Shown in pieces: positions 8,579-19,632 of a stretch of DNA of 33,755 bases. The stretch is from assembly GCF_000719705.1 (NCBI RefSeq), contig NZ_JOHO01000064.1, positions 1-33,755 on the forward strand, in the 5' to 3' direction. The stretch's first letter is position 1. Every line of letters begins with the position of its first letter. The position numbers were made by a program, and so were the translations under genes. The stretch is from Streptomyces sp. NRRL S-350 (lineage in GTDB: Bacteria; Actinomycetota; Actinomycetes; Streptomycetales; Streptomycetaceae). Under the pieces are notes generated by a model. It searched no databases. It was given only the letters and a program-made list of their open reading frames with translations, and was not told where the DNA came from.

Positions 8579-10163
8579 AGACCGCCAGCGGCTGGGCCCC
8601 GTCGGCCGGACCGAGTCGGCCGCCGGCCGCCGCGCGGGCGGCGAGCACGGCGAGGCGTTCGACGGCGGCGGGGACGGTCGCGGCGGGCACGGTGAGCGGT
8701 ATCCGGATGTGGTGCTCGAAGGCGCCGTCCGAGCCGAACCGGTTGCCCGAGGCGATCCGCACCCCGTCGTGCTCGCCGACGTGGGCCAGAGCCGCACCGG
8801 ACAGGCCGCCGGTGGACACCCAGAGCGCGAGCCCGCCGGACGGCATGGGGAAGCTCCAGCCGGGCAGGTGCGCAGGCAGTGCGGCGGCGAAGGCGTGCGC
8901 GGTGGCCCGGAGCCGGGCCAGCTGGTGGGCCCGTACGGCGGGCAGTGGTGCGCCCAGCAGTTCGGCGGCGATCAGTTGGTCCAGCACCGGGGTGCCGACG
9001 TCGCTGTAGACCCGCTCGCTCGCCAGCCGTCGCACCAGGGCGGGGGCGGCCCGGACCCAGCCGATCCGCAGTCCGCCCCAGAGCAGCTTGCCGGCCGAGC
9101 CGACGGTGACCACCTGGGCGGACCGGTCCAGCGCCGCCATCGGGCGCGGCAGCGGCGTGGATTCCGGTACGCCCCAGCCGAGTTCGGCAGTGGTCTCGTC
9201 GACCAGCACGATGCTCCCGGCGGCCCGCGCGGCGGCCAGCAACTCGCGGCGCTGCTCCTCGTCGATCAGCACGCCGGTCGGGTTGTGGAAGTCGGGGATC
9301 ACGTAGGCGAGCCTGGGCGCGGCGCCGCGCAGCACGCGCTGCCACTCCTGCCGGTCCCACCGCGGCTCGGGTAGCCGTGACTTGTCGGCTCGCCTCCGGG
9401 TGATCGGCTCCGGGGCCGACGGTCCTCCCTCGGGCGCCGCAAGGCCGGTCGGCCCGGGGCGGTACGCGTACGGCACCGGGACCAGGCGCGCGCCGGTGAG
9501 CCGCAGGGCCTGGAGGGTGTGCGCGTAGCTGGGGGCCTCGACGGCGACCCGGTCGCCGCGGCCGACGAGCGCCCGCTGGAGCAGGTGCAGGCCGCCCATC
9601 GCGCCGGTGGTGATCAGGATCTGGTCGGGGGTGGTGGGCAGCCCGCGCTCGGTGTAGCGGCGGGCGACGGCCTCGCGCAGCACCGGGACGCCGGTGGGGT
9701 AGTGGCCGTGCCCGGAGGCGTAGCAGGGCAGTTGTTCGACGGCCCGGGCGGCGGCGTCGCCGAGCCAGGGCTGCGGGGCGGGCAGGGCGGCGACGCCGAG
9801 GTCCAGGGTGCGGCCCTGCTCGTCCGGCGGGACGGGGTGCAGGGCGTCGCCGGGCGGCGGGGCGCCCTCGGGCAGGGCGGTCCAGCTGCCCGCGCCGCGC
9901 CGGCTGTGCAGGTAGCCGTCGCCGCGCAGCGTCTCGTACGCGGTGGCGACGGTGGTGCGGCTCAGCTCCAGGGCGGCGGCCAGTTCGCGCTCGGCGGGCA
10001 GGCGGGCGCCGACCGGCAGCCGGCCCTCGGTGACCAGCAGCCGGATCTGCTCGGCGAGGGTGCGGTAGGCGGGGCGGCGGGCGGCGGCCGGTTCGGGGAG
10101 CCGGGCGGTGGCGAGCAGCCGGGCCAGCGCGGGCGGGGTGACGGTGGTGTGCCAGTCGGCCAT
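8577..10163 (-). CDS. MocR-family PLP-dependent transcriptional regulator (GntR HTH + class I aminotransferase fold)
   Basis: 528 residues. The GntR-type winged helix spans about residues 34-92 (RLPVGARLPAERELAAALELSR, split by the wing SRRGAGSW). The rest is an aminotransferase type I fold with YVIPDFHNPTG (Asn294), VDETTAELGW (Asp322, pyridine nitrogen contact) and GSAGK (Lys359, expected PLP Schiff-base lysine). The intact PLP site argues for effector sensing through PLP. It is divergent from a YczE-type membrane protein, an association described for one MocR subgroup, so it probably regulates that gene and itself from the 129-bp shared spacer. ATG 10163 has only a weak ribosome binding site. 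Catalytic activity is not expected. Confidence 0.9.
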   Translation of the reverse strand: MADWHTTVTPPALARLLATARLPEPAAARRPAYRTLAEQIRLLVTEGRLPVGARLPAERELAAALELSRTTVATAYETLRGDGYLHSRRGAGSWTALPEGAPPPGDALHPVPPDEQGRTLDLGVAALPAPQPWLGDAAARAVEQLPCYASGHGHYPTGVPVLREAVARRYTERGLPTTPDQILITTGAMGGLHLLQRALVGRGDRVAVEAPSYAHTLQALRLTGARLVPVPYAYRPGPTGLAAPEGGPSAPEPITRRRADKSRLPEPRWDRQEWQRVLRGAAPRLAYVIPDFHNPTGVLIDEEQRRELLAAARAAGSIVLVDETTAELGWGVPESTPLPRPMAALDRSAQVVTVGSAGKLLWGGLRIGWVRAAPALVRRLASERVYSDVGTPVLDQLIAAELLGAPLPAVRAHQLARLRATAHAFAAALPAHLPGWSFPMPSGGLALWVSTGGLSGAALAHVGEHDGVRIASGNRFGSDGAFEHHIRIPLTVPAATVPAAVERLAVLAARAAAGGRLGPADGAQPLAV

Positions 10164-10187
10164 GGCGATCAGTCCACTTGCTCGGGA

Positions 10188-10215
10188 TTGGCCCTGGAGC
10201 GGGCAGTTTTGGCCC
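10188..10215. promoter_or_regulatory. Candidate MocR operator: direct repeat TTGGCCC, 21-bp spacing
   Basis: TTGGCCC occurs at 10188-10194 and again at 10209-10215, exactly two helical turns apart, within the divergent spacer. MocR regulators such as GabR and PdxR bind direct repeats, so this is the most likely operator. It is a candidate only. Confidence 0.45.
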
Positions 10216-10292
10216 CGCCATCATGGCAGGGCGGCCGTACCGTCCGCCACCGCCGGGCCGCCCGGAGGTGCAGCCCCACCGCAGGAGCACCC

Positions 10293-11024
10293 GTGGCCAC
10301 CACGACCACCCCCACGACCACGACCACGAGCACGAGCACGCCGGCCTCGACCAGCACCCCCGTCACCACCCCGACCTCGGCGCGGACCACGCTCGCGGGC
10401 CGGCTCCTCGGCGACACCCACGGCCTCGGCCGCCGGATCCCCCAGCTCTTCGTCGGCCTGGCCCTGTACGGCGTGAGCATGGCGCTAATGCTCCGCTCCG
10501 GGCTCGGCCTGGACCCGTGGGACGTCCTGCACCAGGGCCTGCAGCGCAGCATCGGCCTCTCAGTCGGCAGCTGGGTGACCATCTGCGGCGCCCTGGTCCT
10601 GCTGCTGTGGATACCGCTGCGCCAGCGCCCCGGCCTGGGCACCGTCGCCAACGTGCTGGTGATCGGCGCCGCGATGGACCTCACCCTGCGGGTCGTCGGC
10701 GACCTCGGGGCCCTGCCCGTCCGGATCGCCGGGACGGCCGCCGCGATCGTGCTCAACGGCCTGGCCAGCGGCCTCTACATCGGCGCCCGCCTCGGCCCCG
10801 GCCCGCGCGACGGACTGATGACCGGCCTGCACCGGCGCACCGGCCGCTCGCTGCGGCTGATCCGCACCGGGCTGGAGGTGACGGTGCTGGCCGCCGGGCT
10901 GCTGCTCGGCGGCACCGCCGGGGTCGGCACCGTCGCGTACGCGCTGGCCATCGGCCCGCTGGTGCAGTTCTTCCTGCCCTGGTGCACCGCGCCGACGCCC
11001 GCGCGAAACTCCCGGAAGGGATGA
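10293..11024 (+). CDS. YczE/YitT-type integral membrane protein
   Basis: 243 residues from GTG 10293, chosen because AGGAG (10283-10287) lies 5 nt upstream. The first 35 residues are a Thr/Ser/Pro low-complexity arm. About five hydrophobic segments follow: QLFVGLALYGVSMALML, then SVGSWVTICGALVLLLWI, then VANVLVIGAAMDLTL, then IAGTAAAIVLNGLASGLYIG, then VTVLAAGLLLGGTAGVGTV. The segment LGLDPWDVLHQGL and the glycine-rich LGPGPRDGLMTGLHRRTG are family hallmarks. Transported substrate, if any, is unknown. The divergent PLP-dependent MocR regulator suggests a link to vitamin B6 or amine metabolism, which is inference from context. Confidence 0.87.
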   Translation: MATTTTPTTTTTSTSTPASTSTPVTTPTSARTTLAGRLLGDTHGLGRRIPQLFVGLALYGVSMALMLRSGLGLDPWDVLHQGLQRSIGLSVGSWVTICGALVLLLWIPLRQRPGLGTVANVLVIGAAMDLTLRVVGDLGALPVRIAGTAAAIVLNGLASGLYIGARLGPGPRDGLMTGLHRRTGRSLRLIRTGLEVTVLAAGLLLGGTAGVGTVAYALAIGPLVQFFLPWCTAPTPARNSRKG

Positions 11025-11100
11025 ACTTCCGGGCACGGAGTTGCCGCGCGCCGTTGCCGCTCGTCGCGCGCCGGGGGCGGAACCTCGTAAGGTCGTCTCC

Positions 11101-12846
11101 GTGTTGGACGAGATGCGGATACGGGATCTAGGGGTCATCGACGACGCGGTGGTCGAACTCGCCCCCGGCTTCACCGCCGTGACGGGTGAGACCGGCGCCG
11201 GCAAGACCATGGTCGTCACCAGCCTCGGCCTGCTGCTCGGCGGCCGCGCCGACCCGGGCCTGGTGCGCAACGGCACCGGCCGGGCCGTCGTCGAGGGGCG
11301 GCTGGAACTGCCCGCCGGCTCCCCGGTGGCGGCCCGCGCCGTCGAGGCCGGGGCCGAACTGGACGACGGGGCCCTGCTGATCAGCCGGACCGTCTCCGCC
11401 GAGGGACGCTCCCGCGCGTACGTCGGCGGCCGGGCCGTCCCGGTCGGGCTGCTCGCCGAACTCGGCGAGGACCTGGTCGCCGTGCACGGCCAGACCGACC
11501 AGCAGCGCCTGCTGCGCCCGGCCCGCCAGCGCGGCGCACTGGACCGGTACGCGGGCGAGGCGGTGGCCGGACCGCTGGCCCGCTACCGCGAGACCTACCG
11601 CGCCCTGCGCGAGGTCTCGGCGACGCTGGAGGAGCTGACCACCCGGGCCCGCGAGCGCGCCCAGGAGGCCGACCTGCTGCGCTTCGGCCTGGACGAGATC
11701 GCCGCCGCGGAGCCGACGGCCGGCGAGGACGTCGAGCTCTCCGCCGAGGCCGAACGCCTCGGCCACGCCGACGCCCTGTCCTCCGCCGCGACCCTCGCGC
11801 ACGCCGCCCTGGCCGGCGACCCGGCCGACCCGGAGGCGCTGGACGCCGGCACCCTGCTCGCCCAGTCCCGCCGCGCCCTGGACGCCGTGCGCCACCACGA
11901 CGAGCGCCTGGCCGCCCTCGCCGACCGGCTGAACGAGGTCGGCTACCTGCTCGCCGACGTGGCCGGAGACCTGGCCGGCTACGCGGACGACCTGGACGCC
12001 GACCCGGTGCGCCTGGCCGCCGTCGAGGACCGCCGGGCCGTCCTGGCCCAACTGCTGCGCAAGTACGGCGGCGAGGAGAACACCCTCGCCGAGGTGCTCG
12101 CGTGGGCCGAGGCCGGGGCCGCGCGGCTCGCCGAACTCGACGGCGACGACGACCGGATCGACCAGCTGGGCGCCCGGGAGACCGAGCTGCGGACCGAGCT
12201 GGCCGAACTCGCGGCGGAGGTGTCGGCCGCCCGGCGGGCCGCGGCCGGGCACTTCGCCGAGGCCGTCTCCGCCGAACTCGCCGAACTGGCCATGCCGCAC
12301 GCCCGGGTGACCTTCTCCATCACCCAGGTCGACGACCTGTCCGGGATCGAGGTCGACGGCCGCACCGTCGCCTACGGCCCGCACGGCGTGGACGAGGTCG
12401 AGGTGCTGCTCGCCCCGCACCCGGGCGCCCAGCCCCGCCCGATCGCCAAGGGCGCCTCCGGCGGTGAGCTGTCCCGGGTGATGCTCGCCGTCGAGGTGGT
12501 CTTCGCGGGCGCCGACCCCGTCCCGACCTACCTGTTCGACGAGGTGGACGCCGGCGTCGGGGGCAAGGCCGCGGTCGAGATCGGCCGCCGACTGGCCAAA
12601 CTGGCCGAATCCGCCCAGGTGGTGGTGGTCACCCACCTCCCGCAGGTGGCCGCGTTCGCCGACCGGCACCTGGTGGTGGAGAAGACCAGCGACGGCACCG
12701 TGACCCGCAGCGGCGTCAAGGTGCTGAACGACGAGGAACGGGTGCGGGAACTCTCCCGGATGCTGGCCGGCCTGGAGGACTCGGAGCTGGGCCGGGCCCA
12801 CGCCGAGGAGCTGCTGGCCGCGGCCCGGGCCCCCCGCCACCGCTAG
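11101..12846 (+). CDS. recN: DNA repair protein RecN
   Basis: 581 residues from GTG 11101, the start matching the usual VLDEMRIR opening; AAGG lies 8 nt upstream, and ATG 11113 is an alternative. RecN is an SMC-like ATPase acting on double-strand breaks. Walker A GETGAGKTM is at residues 29-37, the ABC signature is GASGGELSR and Walker B is YLFDEVDAGVGG, with a coiled-coil middle. VEKTSDGTVTRSGV follows the D-loop and the protein ends in the normal ELLAAARAP tail. No LexA-type box was recognised upstream. The gene sits 76 bp after the YczE gene and is followed by its own terminator. Confidence 0.96.
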   Translation: MLDEMRIRDLGVIDDAVVELAPGFTAVTGETGAGKTMVVTSLGLLLGGRADPGLVRNGTGRAVVEGRLELPAGSPVAARAVEAGAELDDGALLISRTVSAEGRSRAYVGGRAVPVGLLAELGEDLVAVHGQTDQQRLLRPARQRGALDRYAGEAVAGPLARYRETYRALREVSATLEELTTRARERAQEADLLRFGLDEIAAAEPTAGEDVELSAEAERLGHADALSSAATLAHAALAGDPADPEALDAGTLLAQSRRALDAVRHHDERLAALADRLNEVGYLLADVAGDLAGYADDLDADPVRLAAVEDRRAVLAQLLRKYGGEENTLAEVLAWAEAGAARLAELDGDDDRIDQLGARETELRTELAELAAEVSAARRAAAGHFAEAVSAELAELAMPHARVTFSITQVDDLSGIEVDGRTVAYGPHGVDEVEVLLAPHPGAQPRPIAKGASGGELSRVMLAVEVVFAGADPVPTYLFDEVDAGVGGKAAVEIGRRLAKLAESAQVVVVTHLPQVAAFADRHLVVEKTSDGTVTRSGVKVLNDEERVRELSRMLAGLEDSELGRAHAEELLAAARAPRHR

Positions 12847-12854
12847 CCGGCACC

Positions 12855-12896
12855 GGCGGCCCCGGGGACCTTCGGCGACGCGCCCCGGGTGCCGCC
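12855..12896 (+). terminator. recN terminator hairpin
   Basis: GGCGGC-CCCGGGG (12855-12867) pairs with CCCCGGG-T-GCCGCC (12883-12896) with one bulged T and a 15-nt loop, nine bases after the recN stop. Confidence 0.7.
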
Positions 12897-13013
12897 GACT
12901 GTCCAAGAGGGCCGCCGACCTGGCATGGTGGCGGCTGGACACTGGCTTCCCAGCCCCGAGCGCCGCGAGGCGGGCAATCCTCGCGAAGCGGCGCGCGAAC
13001 CTGATCGAGTCGG

Positions 13014-14192
13014 ATGCGAGACGACGTGGACCATTCCGCCGCCCGGGCCACCGCGGCCGCCCCGGAACCGGGGCAGCTGCACGTGGTGCTCGTCCTGGCC
13101 GCCAGTTCCGGCGGCATCGGTGCGCACGTGCGCTCCCTGGCCCAGGGCCTGGTCGCGCACGGGGTGTCCGTGACGGTCTGCGCACCGGCCGGCACGGACG
13201 CGCTGTTCGGCTTCTCCCGGACGGGCGCCAGGGTCCACGCCGTCGACATCACCCCCACCGCGGGCGCCCGCAGCGACGCCACCGCGATCGGCGAACTGCG
13301 CCGGGCCTTCACCGGCGCCGACGTGGTCCACGCCCACGGGCTGCGCGCCGGGCTGCTCTCCGACCTCGCGCTGCGCACCGCCGGCCGCTTCCCGGGCCTG
13401 CGCCCGGAGACCCCGCTGGTGGTCACCTCGCACCACGCCCTGCTGGCCACCGGTATGGAGCGCCGGCTGCAGCGCCTGATGGAGCGCCGGGTGGCGCGCG
13501 CCGCCGACCTCGTCCTCGGCGCCTCCTCCGACCTGGTCGCCCGGGCCCGCGAACTGGGCGCCACCGACGCCCGGCTGGGCCCGGTGGCCGCCCCGCCGAT
13601 TCCCGAGGGCCGACTCGGCCGGGCCGAGGCGCGCGCCGCGCTGCTCGGCGACGGCCCCGACCGCCCGGTGGTGCTGGCGGTCGGCCGACTCGTCCCGCAG
13701 AAGGCCTTCGGGCTGCTGCTGGACGCCACCCGCGAGCTGTCCGCACTGGACCCGGAGCCACTGGTGCTGCTCGCCGGGGACGGCCCGGAGGCGGCGGCGC
13801 TGCGTGAGCGGGTGGCCGCCGAGAAGCTGCCGGTGCGGCTGCTCGGCCACCGCACCGACGTGCCCGACCTGCTGGCCGCTGCCGACGTGGTGGTGGTTCC
13901 CAGCCGTTGGGAGGCCCGTTCGCTGGTGGTGCAGGAGGCGATGCGGGCCGGCGTGCCGGTGGTCGCCACCGCCGTCGGCGGCATCCCGGAACTGGTCGGC
14001 GACGCCGCCGTGCTGGTGGCCTCCGGCGATCCGGCCGCGATCGGCGGCGCGGTGCGCGAGCTGCTGTCCGACCCGGCCCGGCGGGAGCGGCTGGTGGCGG
14101 CCGGCCGGCAGCAGGCCGAGACCTGGCCGGACGAGGCCGCCACCGTCGCCCAGGTGCTCAGCACGTACGACGAGCTGGTCCAACGCGGCTAG
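13014..14192 (+). CDS. GT4-family glycosyltransferase
   Basis: 392 residues. Two Rossmann halves are visible: an N-terminal acceptor domain with [16 protein letters not shown] and [11 protein letters not shown], and a C-terminal nucleotide-sugar domain with [18 protein letters not shown] and LLAGDGPE. The retaining-GT motif E-x7-E appears as [11 protein letters not shown], followed by [16 protein letters not shown]. It should transfer a sugar from an NDP-sugar at the cytoplasmic face; donor and acceptor cannot be read. A GTG at 13026 is an alternative start because the ATG has no good ribosome binding site. It lies between RecN and a convergent GH15 gene with a shared terminator. Confidence 0.9.
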   Translation: MRDDVDHSAARATAAAPEPGQLHVVLVLAASSGGIGAHVRSLAQGLVAHGVSVTVCAPAGTDALFGFSRTGARVHAVDITPTAGARSDATAIGELRRAFTGADVVHAHGLRAGLLSDLALRTAGRFPGLRPETPLVVTSHHALLATGMERRLQRLMERRVARAADLVLGASSDLVARARELGATDARLGPVAAPPIPEGRLGRAEARAALLGDGPDRPVVLAVGRLVPQKAFGLLLDATRELSALDPEPLVLLAGDGPEAAALRERVAAEKLPVRLLGHRTDVPDLLAAADVVVVPSRWEARSLVVQEAMRAGVPVVATAVGGIPELVGDAAVLVASGDPAAIGGAVRELLSDPARRERLVAAGRQQAETWPDEAATVAQVLSTYDELVQRG

Positions 14193-14194
14193 CG

Positions 14195-14230
14195 CGTCCG
14201 GCGGGCCGGGTGCGCCCGGCCCGCCGGACG
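14195..14230. terminator. Bidirectional terminator, GT4 / GH15
   Basis: A perfect 16-bp GC-rich stem (14195-14210 with 14215-14230) and a TGCG tetraloop fill nearly the whole 42-bp gap between two convergent stop codons. Confidence 0.85.
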
Positions 14231-14234
14231 GGGA

Positions 14235-16244
14235 TCAGACGGCCGCCTGCTCGACCCGGTCGGAGGCCAGGCCGTCCGGCTGGGCGGACAGGAAGGCGGC
14301 GCCGCAGGCCGTCAGCCGCAGGGCGGTGTCGATCAGCGGGACGTGGCTGAAGGCCTGCGGGAAGTTGCCGACCTGGCGCTTGAGCCGCGGATCCCACTCC
14401 TCGGCGAGCAGGCCGATGTCGTTGCGCAGCGAGAGCAGCTTGTCGAAGAGGTCGCGGGCCTCCTGCACCCGGCCGATCATGGCGAGGTCGTCGGCCAGCC
14501 AGAACGAGCAGGCCAGGAAGGCGCCCTCGTGGCCGGAGAGGCCGTCGACGTTGTTGCCGCTCTCGTCGTGGGTCGGGTAGCGCAGGACGAAGCCGTCCTC
14601 CGTGGACAGTTCGCGCTGGATCGCCTCGATGGTGCCGATCACCCGCTTGTCGTCCGGCGGCAGGAACCCGACCTGGGGGATGAGCAGCAGCGAGGCGTCC
14701 AGCTCGCGGCCGCCGTAGTACTGGGTGAAGGTGTTGCGCTCCGGGTCGTAGCCCCGGTCGCAGACGTCCCGGTGGATGGTGTCGCGCAGCTCGCGCCAGC
14801 GCTCCAGGTGGCCGTCGGTGGGGGCGTCCTCGGGGGTCTGCTCCAGCAGCTTGATGGTGCGGTCGACGGCGACCCAGGCCATCACCTTGGAGTGGACGAA
14901 GTGCCGGCGCGGGCCGCGGACCTCCCAGATGCCCTCGTCCGGCTCCTGCCAGTGGTCCTCCAGGTACTCGATCAGGCGGAGCTGCAGGTGGTGCGCGTGG
15001 TCGTTGCGGACCAGGCCGGTCATGTGGGCCAGGTGCAGCGCCTCGACGACCTCGCCGTAGACGTCGAGCTGCAGCTGGCCGGCGGCGCCGTTGCCGACCC
15101 GGACGGGCTGCGAGCCCTCGTAGCCGGGCAGCCAGTCCAGCGAGGACTCGGTGAGCTCGCGCTCGCCCGCGATGCCGTACATGATCTGCAGGTTCTCCGG
15201 GTCGCCGGCCACGGCGCGCAGCAGCCATTCGCGCCAGGCCTTGGCCTCGTCGCGGTAGCCGGTGCGCAGCAGGGAGGAGAGCGTGATGGCCGCGTCGCGC
15301 AGCCAGGTGTAGCGGTAGTCCCAGTTGCGCTCACCGCCGATGTCCTCGGGCAGCGAGGTGGTGGGGGCGGCGACGATGCCGCCGGTGGGGGCGTAGGTGA
15401 GGCCCTTGAGGGTGATCAGCGAGCGGATCACGGCCTCGCGGTAGGGGCCCTGGTAGGTGCACTGGTCGGCCCAGTCGTGCCAGAAGTCGGCGGTCGCGTC
15501 CAGCATCCCCTCGGCGTCCGGGGCCGTGGGCGGGTCCAGGTGGGAGGCCTGCCAGGTGAGGGCGAAGGCGATCCGTTCGCCGGCGGCCACGGTGAAGTCG
15601 GCGTAGGTGGTGAGGTTGCGGCCGTAGGTGTCGGCCTCGCCGTCCAGCCAGACCGAGTCGGGCCCGGCGACGGCGACGGTGCGGTGGAGGCCGTCGGCCT
15701 GCTCGACGCGGTGCACCCAGGGCACGATGCGGCCGTACGAGAAGCGCATCCGCACCGCCGAGCGCATCCGGACGGTGCCGGTCACGCCCTCGACGATCCG
15801 GATCACCTGGGGGACGGCGTCCTTGCCGGCCAGCGGGCGCGGCGGCATGAAGTCGATCACGCGGACGGTGCCGCCCTGGCTGTCCCACTCCTGCTCCAGG
15901 ATCAGCGAGTCGCCGCGGTAGCGGCGGCGGTCGGCCGGCACGGCGGGAGCGGAGGCGGTGGGCGGGGGCACGCGCAGCTCGTCGGTGTCGGTGAGGCGGG
16001 CCCGGCTCGCGGCGGTGAGGGCCGTGGCTGCGGCGGGGGCGGCGGGCGCGGGGACCTCGGTCAGGACGGCTTCGGCCGGGCCGATCCGCCAGAAGCCGTG
16101 TTCATCGGTGCCGAGCAGGCCGGCGAACACGGCCGGCGAGTCGAAGCGGGGGAGGCAGAGCCAGTCCACCGCCCCGTCCCTGCTGACCAGGGCAGCGGTC
16201 TGCATGTCCCCGATGAGTGCGTAGTCCTCGATACGGCCGGCCAC
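14235..16244 (-). CDS. Glycoside hydrolase family 15 protein (glucoamylase/trehalase-like)
   Basis: 669 residues from GTG 16244 with GGAGA 7 nt upstream. The opening [20 protein letters not shown] and [20 protein letters not shown] is the N-terminal beta-domain signature of prokaryotic GH15. The (alpha/alpha)6 barrel carries [13 protein letters not shown] and, near the C-terminus, [19 protein letters not shown], whose glutamate is the expected catalytic base. No signal peptide, so the enzyme is cytoplasmic. Actinobacterial homologues include trehalases, so trehalose or maltodextrin turnover is plausible; substrate is not settled by sequence. Residues about 90-125 form an Ala/Pro-rich loop that varies between homologues. 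Confidence 0.9.
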   Translation of the reverse strand: MAGRIEDYALIGDMQTAALVSRDGAVDWLCLPRFDSPAVFAGLLGTDEHGFWRIGPAEAVLTEVPAPAAPAAATALTAASRARLTDTDELRVPPPTASAPAVPADRRRYRGDSLILEQEWDSQGGTVRVIDFMPPRPLAGKDAVPQVIRIVEGVTGTVRMRSAVRMRFSYGRIVPWVHRVEQADGLHRTVAVAGPDSVWLDGEADTYGRNLTTYADFTVAAGERIAFALTWQASHLDPPTAPDAEGMLDATADFWHDWADQCTYQGPYREAVIRSLITLKGLTYAPTGGIVAAPTTSLPEDIGGERNWDYRYTWLRDAAITLSSLLRTGYRDEAKAWREWLLRAVAGDPENLQIMYGIAGERELTESSLDWLPGYEGSQPVRVGNGAAGQLQLDVYGEVVEALHLAHMTGLVRNDHAHHLQLRLIEYLEDHWQEPDEGIWEVRGPRRHFVHSKVMAWVAVDRTIKLLEQTPEDAPTDGHLERWRELRDTIHRDVCDRGYDPERNTFTQYYGGRELDASLLLIPQVGFLPPDDKRVIGTIEAIQRELSTEDGFVLRYPTHDESGNNVDGLSGHEGAFLACSFWLADDLAMIGRVQEARDLFDKLLSLRNDIGLLAEEWDPRLKRQVGNFPQAFSHVPLIDTALRLTACGAAFLSAQPDGLASDRVEQAAV

Positions 16245-18646
<2,402 letters not shown>

Positions 18647-18660
18647 CCCTCGGTCGTTCA

Positions 18661-18701
18661 CCGGACGGCGGCCCCGCGATTCCCGCGGGGCCGCCGTCCG
18701 G
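18661..18701 (+). terminator. pyrG terminator hairpin
   Basis: A perfect 18-bp stem (18661-18678 with 18684-18701) and 5-nt loop lie 14 bases after the pyrG stop, followed by a short AT-richer stretch. Confidence 0.9.
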
Positions 18702-18704
18702 CGT

Positions 18705-18710
18705 TAGATT
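18705..18710 (+). promoter_or_regulatory. Candidate -10 box for the Nudix gene (TAGATT)
   Basis: TAGATT lies 29 bases before the Nudix ATG, just after the pyrG terminator. No -35 match is visible because that position falls within the hairpin. It would allow independent transcription of the Nudix gene. Confidence 0.35.
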
Positions 18711-18738
18711 GTGTCGTACTGACGAAAAGGGGAGATCG

Positions 18739-19386
18739 ATGGACGAGCAGAGCGACCCGGTGATCGCCGACGTGGCCGAGGAATGGGAGGTCCGGGCCGG
18801 CCGAACGCCCTTCCAGGGCAAGGTCACCGGCGTGCGCAGCGAGGAGGTCAAGATGCCCGACGGCAGCTGGGCCCGCCGCGACTACCAGACCCACCCCGGC
18901 TCCGTCTCGGTGCTCGCACTCGACGACCGGCAGCGGGTGCTGGTCCTGCGCCAGTACCGCCACCCCGTCCGCCAGCGACTGTGGGAGCTGCCTGCCGGAC
19001 TGCTCGACGTCCCCGGCGAGAACCCGTGGCACGCCGCCCAGCGCGAGCTGTACGAGGAGGCGCACTGCAAGGCCGGCACCTGGCGCGTCCTCGCCGACTA
19101 CTACACCTCGCCCGGCGGCACCGACGAGGCGCTGCGGATGTTCCTGGCGACCGACCTCTCGGCGGCCGAAGGCGATCGCTACGCCGCCGAGGGCGAGGAA
19201 CAGGAGATCGAGGTCGCCTGGGTGCCGGTGCCCGACCTGATCCGGCGCATCCAGGCCGGGCAGCTGCACAACCCGACCCTGATCACCGGCGTCCTCTCCG
19301 TCCACGCCGCGCTCACCGGGCCCGACGGGCTCGACGCGCTGCGCCCGGCGGACTCGCCCTGGCCGGCCCGGCCCTTCGAGGCCTGA
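18739..19386 (+). CDS. Nudix hydrolase, ADP-ribose pyrophosphatase-like
   Basis: 215 residues; ATG 18739 has AAGGGGAG at 18727-18734. The Nudix box runs from Gly87 (PAGLLDVPGENPW) through RELYEEAH (102-109), with the one-residue insertion between the first Gly and Glu seen in the Rv1700-type ADP-ribose pyrophosphatases found next to pyrG. The usual glycine after EE is replaced (EEAH), which is common in streptomycete members. LVLRQYRHPVRQRLWELP upstream of the box and YTSPGGTDEALRMFLA downstream fit ADP-ribose recognition. The likely reaction is ADP-ribose to AMP and ribose 5-phosphate, magnesium dependent, cytoplasmic. Confidence 0.9.
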   Translation: MDEQSDPVIADVAEEWEVRAGRTPFQGKVTGVRSEEVKMPDGSWARRDYQTHPGSVSVLALDDRQRVLVLRQYRHPVRQRLWELPAGLLDVPGENPWHAAQRELYEEAHCKAGTWRVLADYYTSPGGTDEALRMFLATDLSAAEGDRYAAEGEEQEIEVAWVPVPDLIRRIQAGQLHNPTLITGVLSVHAALTGPDGLDALRPADSPWPARPFEA

Positions 19387-19394
19387 GCGGCCGC

Positions 19395-19423
19395 GCCGGT
19401 CGATCCCGCCCGCGTGGACCGGC
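19395..19423 (+). terminator. Weak hairpin after the Nudix gene
   Basis: GCCGGTC (19395-19401) pairs with GACCGGC (19417-19423) across a 15-nt loop, nine bases after the stop. Stem is short. Confidence 0.35.
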
Positions 19424-19632
19424 ACCCGAGGCGCCCCCGGCCGTCCCGGTTGATTCGCTCGGGTGATTCGCCGGTTCGTACGACCGGATGTCACCTCGGC
19501 TGAGCCGGACGGTCGAACTACGCTTCGCAGACGGGGCGCCCCACCCGGGCCGCCCCCGCCGAGCACCGGACGGATCGAGTCCGGATGCCGAGCGTCGGAT
19601 GCCAACGCGGGATGACATCGGGAGTGGCACGG

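Noticed and set aside
11025..11100. SOS (LexA) box ahead of recN
   Set aside because: No GAAC-N4-GTTC/T-like sequence is present in the 76-bp spacer.
12843..14183. Long minus-strand frames opposite the glycosyltransferase
   Set aside because: The plus-strand protein has complete GT4 motifs; the antisense products show only composition bias.
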